Assembly (NCBI GenBank): GCA_002344075.1
Contig: DDTM01000049.1
Location: 1 to 55,993 of the forward strand
DNA: 55,993 bases
From: Bacteroidetes bacterium UBA2364
GTDB lineage: Bacteria > Bacteroidota > Rhodothermia > Rhodothermales > UBA2364
Direction of reading: 5' to 3'
The notes under the pieces were generated by a model. That model was given only the letters and a program-made list of their open reading frames with translations. It did no database searches and had not been told where the DNA came from. Positions 50,993 through 55,993 of this stretch are shown in pieces. The first letter of the stretch is position 1, and each line of letters starts with the position of its first letter. A program made the position numbers and the translations under genes.

Positions 50993-53026
50993 ATGAGTGA
51001 TGAACTGAACAATGTTCAACCTGCCGAAGACGAAACCGCGCAGGATACCACAAACGAAGTGGTTGTAGCAACAGCGGATGACGCTGTCGTGGAATCTGTA
51101 CCCGTAGTGGAGACCGCAATGGAGGCGTCGCCCGTAGCGGAAACTGCACCTGTTGTGGAAGATGCAGGATTGTCAGACGCCGCCAGTATGGACGAAGTCT
51201 TGCGTCCGGTCTCACCCAAGACAGTAAAGAAAGGGTATTATGGGAAGCGTGAAGGCCGGGTTTATAACCTTGACGAACTGAATGCTTTGGATGAAGAACA
51301 AAGCGATGCGGATAGGGCATTTTTGGAAATGCTCGCTCAGTACGATCCAGTCAAAGTGGACTTCACGGAAGGGGATATCCTGACGGGTAAAGTGGTGAGT
51401 ATTGGTGAAAAAGATGTAGTGGTGGACATCGGTTTTAAATCGGATGGGGTGGTTTCCAAAAACGAATTTGATGGCCCAATTGCCATTGGAGACGATGTGG
51501 ATGTTTTCCTTGAAAGGCTTGAAGACCGCCAAGGACAGCCAATGTTGTCGCGTCGTCGCGCCACCGAATTGCGTCGTTGGCAACGGATTGACGAAGCCTT
51601 CAAGAATGATGAAGTGATCGAAGGTCTGATTATTCGCCGGATAAAAGGTGGTATGATTGTAGATCTCTTCGGAAAGGAAGCCTTCTTGCCGGGTTCACAA
51701 ATTGACGTTCGCCCGGTACGTGACTTCGATGCATACCTTGATAAGCGAATGGAGTTCAAGATTGTGAAGTTGAACGAGCAAAATGGCAATGTGGTGGTCT
51801 CCCATAAAGCACTTATTGAAAAAGACCTCGAAAACCAACGCTCGCGCATTCTGGATAAGATGGAACCAGGTCAGGTTCTGGAAGGAACCGTTAAAAACAT
51901 TACCGATTTTGGTGTGTTTATTGACCTTGGTGGTGTAGATGGTCTTTTGCATATCACCGATCTTTCTTGGGGTCGGGTTTCGCACCCCAGCGAAGTGGTT
52001 GAATTAGACCAAAAGATCCAAGTAGTTGTGTTGGACTACGACAAAGACCGTCACCGTATCTCTCTTGGGATGAAACAATTGCAAGCTCATCCGTGGGATC
52101 AGATTGCCGAGAACTTCAAAGAAAGCCAAGATGTGGAAGGAAAAGTGGTTTCGATCACCGATTATGGTGCATTCGTGGAATTAGATAAAGGGATTGAAGG
52201 ATTGGTGCATATCAGTGAAATGAGTTGGCGCCAACACATCAAGCATCCCACCCAAATGGTTTCTTTAGGTGACGATGTAAAGGTTAAAATCCTGAGTATT
52301 GATTCCGAAAATAGAAAGATTTCGTTGGGAATGAAGCAACTCGAACCCGATCCATGGACCGAGATCGAAGCGCGTTTCCCGGCTGGAACCGTTACTAAGG
52401 GGGTTGTACGCAATCTGACCAACTTTGGGGTATTTGTTGAAATTGAAGCGGGTGTAGATGGTTTGGTACATGTTTCTGACTTGTCTTGGACAAAGAAGAT
52501 TCGTCATCCTGGAGAAGTGGTTAAAAAAGGAGACGAAATTGATGTGGTGGTGTTGGATATAGACCAACAAAACCGTCGTCTCTCCTTAGGACATAAGCAG
52601 GTCTCGACTGATCCGTGGAGCCAATTTGAAAATGCTTATGCCGTTGGGACGGATGTAGAGGTGAAGGTGGTTCGTTTTAATGAAAACGGGGTTATTGTAG
52701 AAATGCCGCTCGATGTGGAAGCCTTTATTCCCGCCGGGCATTTGGCAAAACCTGCCAAGAACCCTGAAGAATCTTACAAACCGGGCGATATGCTTACGGT
52801 GCGGGTGATTGAATTCAATAAAGCGGATAAGCGCATTATTCTAAGCGAGAAGGCCATTCTTCAAGCGGCCAAACAAGCTGAGAAAGATGCACAGGATGCG
52901 GTAAAAGACAAAGAGAAGAGTCAAGAGCGTAAAGCACTGGAGGAGTATCAGGCCAATGCGGGCACTAGCGGTCCGGCTACCCTTGGTGAAATTGCGGGGC
53001 TTGGTAACCTCAAGTTTGATGATTGA
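50993..53026 (+). CDS. rpsA: 30S ribosomal protein S1
   Basis: A 677-residue S1 protein that unwinds and delivers mRNA to the ribosome. After an acidic Ala/Val/Glu-rich N-terminal extension (about residues 1-68), six S1 RNA-binding domains follow, with repeating motifs such as DFGVFIDLGGVDGLLHITDLSW, DYGAFVELDKGIEGLVHISEMSW and NFGVFVEIEAGVDGLVHVSDLSW. The C-terminal end is Lys/Glu-rich. The order cmk-rpsA is conserved in many bacteria. A strong terminator follows. The acidic extension is longer than in the E. coli protein. Confidence 0.96.
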   Translation: MSDELNNVQPAEDETAQDTTNEVVVATADDAVVESVPVVETAMEASPVAETAPVVEDAGLSDAASMDEVLRPVSPKTVKKGYYGKREGRVYNLDELNALDEEQSDADRAFLEMLAQYDPVKVDFTEGDILTGKVVSIGEKDVVVDIGFKSDGVVSKNEFDGPIAIGDDVDVFLERLEDRQGQPMLSRRRATELRRWQRIDEAFKNDEVIEGLIIRRIKGGMIVDLFGKEAFLPGSQIDVRPVRDFDAYLDKRMEFKIVKLNEQNGNVVVSHKALIEKDLENQRSRILDKMEPGQVLEGTVKNITDFGVFIDLGGVDGLLHITDLSWGRVSHPSEVVELDQKIQVVVLDYDKDRHRISLGMKQLQAHPWDQIAENFKESQDVEGKVVSITDYGAFVELDKGIEGLVHISEMSWRQHIKHPTQMVSLGDDVKVKILSIDSENRKISLGMKQLEPDPWTEIEARFPAGTVTKGVVRNLTNFGVFVEIEAGVDGLVHVSDLSWTKKIRHPGEVVKKGDEIDVVVLDIDQQNRRLSLGHKQVSTDPWSQFENAYAVGTDVEVKVVRFNENGVIVEMPLDVEAFIPAGHLAKPAKNPEESYKPGDMLTVRVIEFNKADKRIILSEKAILQAAKQAEKDAQDAVKDKEKSQERKALEEYQANAGTSGPATLGEIAGLGNLKFDD

Positions 53027-53052
53027 CGTATGCTTAGTCTATGAGCTAATGA

Positions 53053-53081
53053 AGCAGCCTCTTTACGGGGCTGCTTTTTTT
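53053..53081 (+). terminator. Intrinsic terminator of rpsA
   Basis: AGCAGCC (53053-53059) pairs with GGCTGCT (53069-53075), followed by a run of seven T. It begins 26 bp after the stop. Confidence 0.88.
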
Positions 53082-53100
53082 GTATCTTAACGAAAAAAAG

Positions 53101-53523
53101 ATGAGAAGCACGCTTTATACCTCCTTATTGATTTTCGGGTTACTGGCCTTTGTGGCCGGATGTAAAGAAAAAACCGTATCGTCCGACGAGAAAAAACCAA
53201 TCTCTTTGCCTCATTACGAGGTGATTTCGGAATCGGAAACTCCTATGGGAAAAGCGGTTGCGCTCTTAGTACCTGGTACTCACTCTAAAGAAACGTACGT
53301 TGGCCTTGTAAAAGCCGTTCTAACAAAACTCGCCCCCTCAAACCTACAGATTTACACCAGCAAGGCAGCTTTTGAAGCAGTCAAAAAACCGGATGTAAAT
53401 GATGCTTACCGGAAGGGATTTATTTTGGTTTTCCGCAAAGAAGCCCAAACTGCGGGCGAAATTTGGTGGATGCAAGAAGACGGGCCTTTGGCCGCATTAA
53501 GCGGAACTGTTACGCGGCTTTAA
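53101..53523 (+). CDS. Small lipoprotein of unknown function
   Basis: A 140-residue protein with a lipoprotein signal (TSLLIFGLLAFVAGC, Cys about 21). The mature part is compact and mixed alpha/beta (MGKAVALLVPGTHSKETYV, QIYTSKAAFEAVKKPDVND). No family recognised. The ATG at 53101 follows a purine-rich stretch; a TTG seven codons upstream is in frame. The next gene starts 35 bp later on the same strand. Confidence 0.75.
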   Translation: MRSTLYTSLLIFGLLAFVAGCKEKTVSSDEKKPISLPHYEVISESETPMGKAVALLVPGTHSKETYVGLVKAVLTKLAPSNLQIYTSKAAFEAVKKPDVNDAYRKGFILVFRKEAQTAGEIWWMQEDGPLAALSGTVTRL

Positions 53524-53558
53524 GCATATACCTTTCATCCTTTTTTATACGGACCAAT

Positions 53559-54719
53559 ATGATGTATCACACACGCCGATCACTGTGGTTTTTTTTATTC
53601 TTTTTTGGGTGGAACGTACAAGCCCAAGACCTTATGAAGGATTCTCTCTTTGTACAACGTGCAATGAGGGGGGTGGATGCGGCCTATGACATGCGTTTTA
53701 CGGAGGCAGACCGTATTTTCTCGGATATAGAGCGGCAATATCCACAACACCCTGCTGGCCCCTTTCTCAAAGCGCTTTCCCGTTGGTGGCTAATCCTCGC
53801 TAATGTTGGTGATACGGCCATTGATGATGTCTTTCATCAAGAAATGACACAGGTGAGTCAGCGAAGTGACCGGATGTTGGCACGAAATCCCAATAGCTAT
53901 GATGCTGTTCTCTTTAAAGGAATGGCCGTAGGATTTAGAAGTCGGCTGTACGCCAATCGCTCTGAATGGATCAAATCGTTCAAATATGGCAAAGAAGCCG
54001 TTGACTATGTGACGAGGGCTGCTCAGATTGCACCGGAAAACAACGACTATTATTTTGGGTGGGGGGTGTATGATTATTTTGCAGATATTTTGCCTCGGAA
54101 ATATCCTGCCATGAAATATGCCATGTGGTTTTTACCAAGAGGAAGTCGCGAGAGAGGATTGGAAGAGATCAAGCGCACCTTTAATCGTGGTTCATTTATG
54201 CGTGCAGAAGCGGCGTATTACTTGTTTCAAATCAATTATGTCTATGAGCCACGATATGAAGGTGCCAATTATTATATCGGCTGGTTGCGTACTCGTTATC
54301 CAAACAATGCCTTTTACCATATTTTACATGCCAGAACCGAAAATTATTTTGGATATAGTGAACGTGCAAAAGAATTATTCCATGAGGTGGCTGCCCGACA
54401 CGAACGGAAACAATCCGGATATACACCTGCCGTTGCTGAGCAGGCGTATTATTACCTGAGTGGGTTGTATCTCTTTAAAGGTGACTATGGAAATGCAAAA
54501 GGAGTCGCTACAAAGTTGTTGCTTTTGGATACCAAGGCAAAGAAAAAATCGGACTTTCACATACTGGGACGACTTCGTTTAGGCATGACCTACGATGCAA
54601 TGGGAGATCGCAATAAAGCAAAAGAGATGTACCAATTGGTACTGCGGTTGCCGGATGTACAAAGGTCTCGGGATCGTGCAAAGGAATTTCTTCAAAACCC
54701 ATACCGAGGGATCAAATGA
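53559..54719 (+). CDS. Secreted TPR-repeat protein
   Basis: A 386-residue protein with a signal peptide (WFFLFFFGWNVQAQ). The chain is helical with TPR-type repeats (RGVDAAYDMRFTEADRIFSDIE, ARTENYFGYSERAKELFHEVA, LRLGMTYDAMGDRNKAKEMYQL). It is probably a periplasmic or envelope scaffold. Two adjacent ATGs (53559, 53562) could start it. Its stop overlaps the VWA gene start (ATGA), so the two are translationally coupled. Confidence 0.85.
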   Translation: MMYHTRRSLWFFLFFFGWNVQAQDLMKDSLFVQRAMRGVDAAYDMRFTEADRIFSDIERQYPQHPAGPFLKALSRWWLILANVGDTAIDDVFHQEMTQVSQRSDRMLARNPNSYDAVLFKGMAVGFRSRLYANRSEWIKSFKYGKEAVDYVTRAAQIAPENNDYYFGWGVYDYFADILPRKYPAMKYAMWFLPRGSRERGLEEIKRTFNRGSFMRAEAAYYLFQINYVYEPRYEGANYYIGWLRTRYPNNAFYHILHARTENYFGYSERAKELFHEVAARHERKQSGYTPAVAEQAYYYLSGLYLFKGDYGNAKGVATKLLLLDTKAKKKSDFHILGRLRLGMTYDAMGDRNKAKEMYQLVLRLPDVQRSRDRAKEFLQNPYRGIK

Positions 54720-55858
54720 ACACTGCTGATGCCTTGTCTTCTGGCAAATCCGACTTCTTGTTTCGTTACACCCAGTGGATGGAGGCTGTACATGGGAACT
54801 CTGTAGGGACATCAAACAAATTGATGGACCTCTTCCAGCAATTATTGATGATGACAGCTGGAAATGTGGAAGAAGCCCTACAATGGTTAACGGAGTTGGA
54901 CCAAAGATACCACTTGGCTGATGACCGTTATAGCATAGGAAACTTGATCGAAGATTTAAAGCGTCAGGGGCTTTTGGAGGAAGATGCGCAAAGTGGAAAA
55001 ATGAGCCTCACCAAGAAGGCTGAAAAGGGCTTACGACAAAAATCGCTGGAGGAAGTTTTTAAAAATTTGAAGGCTGGAAAAACAGGCCAACACAAAACAC
55101 AAGATACTGGAAAAGGGGATGAACGGCATCCCGAGACCAGGTCGTGGCAGTTCGGTGACGACCTGAACCGCTTGGATCTGACGGGTACTTTATCAAATAC
55201 TTACCGACGTTCAGGCGCGGATGGCTGGGAATTGAAAGAAGAGGATTTTGAAGTTTTTGAATCTGATTATCATACCTCAACATCTACTGTCTTGATGATT
55301 GACCTTTCCCACTCCATGATATTGTATGGGGAAGACCGCATCACACCTGCACGGAAAACGGCTATGGCATTAGCAGAGTTGATTATGACCCGTTACCCCA
55401 AAGACACTTTAGATATTGTCGCATTTGGAAACGAAGCATGGGAAGTTTCGGTTAAAGATTTACCATACCTTCAGGTGGGGCCTTTTCACACCAATACACG
55501 TGCGGGTTTGCAGCGGGCACGTATGATCCTTAGCCGTCGTAAAAACCGGAACAAGCAAATTTTTATGATTACCGACGGAAAGCCCAGTTGTCATCATGAA
55601 TTTGGGCGGCTTTATAAAAATCCATATGGTTTAGATCGGAAAATTGTGAATAAGGTGCTGGACGAAGCGGTGATTTGCCGACGCGAAGGCATTACCATCA
55701 CCACATTTATGATTGCACACGATGGTTATCTTCAACATTTTATCCAAGAAATGACGGAAGCAAATGCAGGCCGAGCGTACTATTCTAAGCTCGATCAATT
55801 GGGCACGTTTATCTTTGAAGACTATACCCGAAACCGCAAAAAACGTAACATCCGATGA
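54716..55858 (+). CDS. VWA-domain protein
   Basis: A 380-residue protein with no signal peptide. The first 175 residues are helical and charged (including KKAEKGLRQKSLEEVFKNLK). The C-terminal half is a von Willebrand A domain whose MIDAS motif is DLSHSM (MIDLSHSMILYGED), followed by IVAFGNEAWEVS and MITDGKPSCHHEFG. Such proteins often work with a MoxR-type AAA ATPase. No ATPase is in the window; one could lie beyond the right edge. The start overlaps the TPR gene stop by 4 nt. Confidence 0.88.
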   Translation: MNTADALSSGKSDFLFRYTQWMEAVHGNSVGTSNKLMDLFQQLLMMTAGNVEEALQWLTELDQRYHLADDRYSIGNLIEDLKRQGLLEEDAQSGKMSLTKKAEKGLRQKSLEEVFKNLKAGKTGQHKTQDTGKGDERHPETRSWQFGDDLNRLDLTGTLSNTYRRSGADGWELKEEDFEVFESDYHTSTSTVLMIDLSHSMILYGEDRITPARKTAMALAELIMTRYPKDTLDIVAFGNEAWEVSVKDLPYLQVGPFHTNTRAGLQRARMILSRRKNRNKQIFMITDGKPSCHHEFGRLYKNPYGLDRKIVNKVLDEAVICRREGITITTFMIAHDGYLQHFIQEMTEANAGRAYYSKLDQLGTFIFEDYTRNRKKRNIR

Positions 55859-55993
55859 TACGTTTCCTTTTCAGATTCTTGTAATTCTTGAAGCAAATAA
55901 GCCCATTATTTCTTTGGAAGCCACATGGTTGTTTTAAAGAGGATTAATTGATTCCGTCGTATAATAAATAGTGCATTTCAAAAATGTCAATAG
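55859..55993. other. Right-edge intergenic sequence
   Basis: The last 135 bp are AT-rich and show no coding sequence, terminator or RNA gene that I can support. The next gene lies outside the window. Confidence 0.5.

Overview
The window looks like a chromosomal segment of a Bacteroidota-type bacterium, possibly of the Rhodothermia branch. The clues are a secreted protein ending in a type IX secretion (T9SS) sorting domain, a TonB-dependent receptor, DUF4230, DUF4097, YbbR and CoA-disulfide reductase genes, and moderate GC content. This placement rests on protein families only. No rRNA or tRNA gene was recognised.

Positions 1-11609 hold a complete type I CRISPR-Cas locus. The array (23 full repeats plus one cut by the window edge) and all cas genes are read on the minus strand, in the order WYL regulator, cas6, cas5, cas3, cas8-like, cas7, cas4, cas1, cas2, leader, array. 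The effector genes are tightly packed. A terminator-like hairpin separates cas7 from cas4. Between cas4 and cas1 sit an oppositely oriented unknown gene, a strong terminator and a 43-bp tandem repeat. The leader between cas2 and the array holds a promoter candidate and two hairpins. A palindrome ahead of cas6 is a candidate operator for the WYL regulator.

Positions 12093-25442 are mixed: TonB receptor with a secreted partner, fused L-serine dehydratase, AIM24 protein, gltX, DUF2147 protein, a multiheme cytochrome c/TPR lipoprotein, a membrane-anchored helix-hairpin-helix protein, a PfkB kinase and isocitrate dehydrogenase. Positions 25695-28428 (minus) carry secG and a sigma factor operon (ECF sigma, membrane HEAT protein, DUF4097 protein). 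Positions 28598-35014 (plus) carry murA, cmoA, cmoB, a CrtI-type oxidoreductase and a CoA-disulfide reductase with rhodanese domain, followed by a convergent glycosyltransferase and a MerR-like regulator.

Positions 37693-40729 form a compact operon (YbbR, DUF4230, membrane protein, histidine phosphatase). After it come a serine hydrolase, a metallophosphoesterase, a CAP-domain T9SS substrate, a DUF1287 protein, a large acyl-CoA dehydrogenase, meaB, a SpoU methyltransferase, a LEA14-like lipoprotein, cmk, rpsA, a small lipoprotein, and a translationally coupled TPR/VWA pair at the right edge. The most unusual part is the CRISPR-Cas locus; the rest is largely housekeeping and cell-envelope genes.
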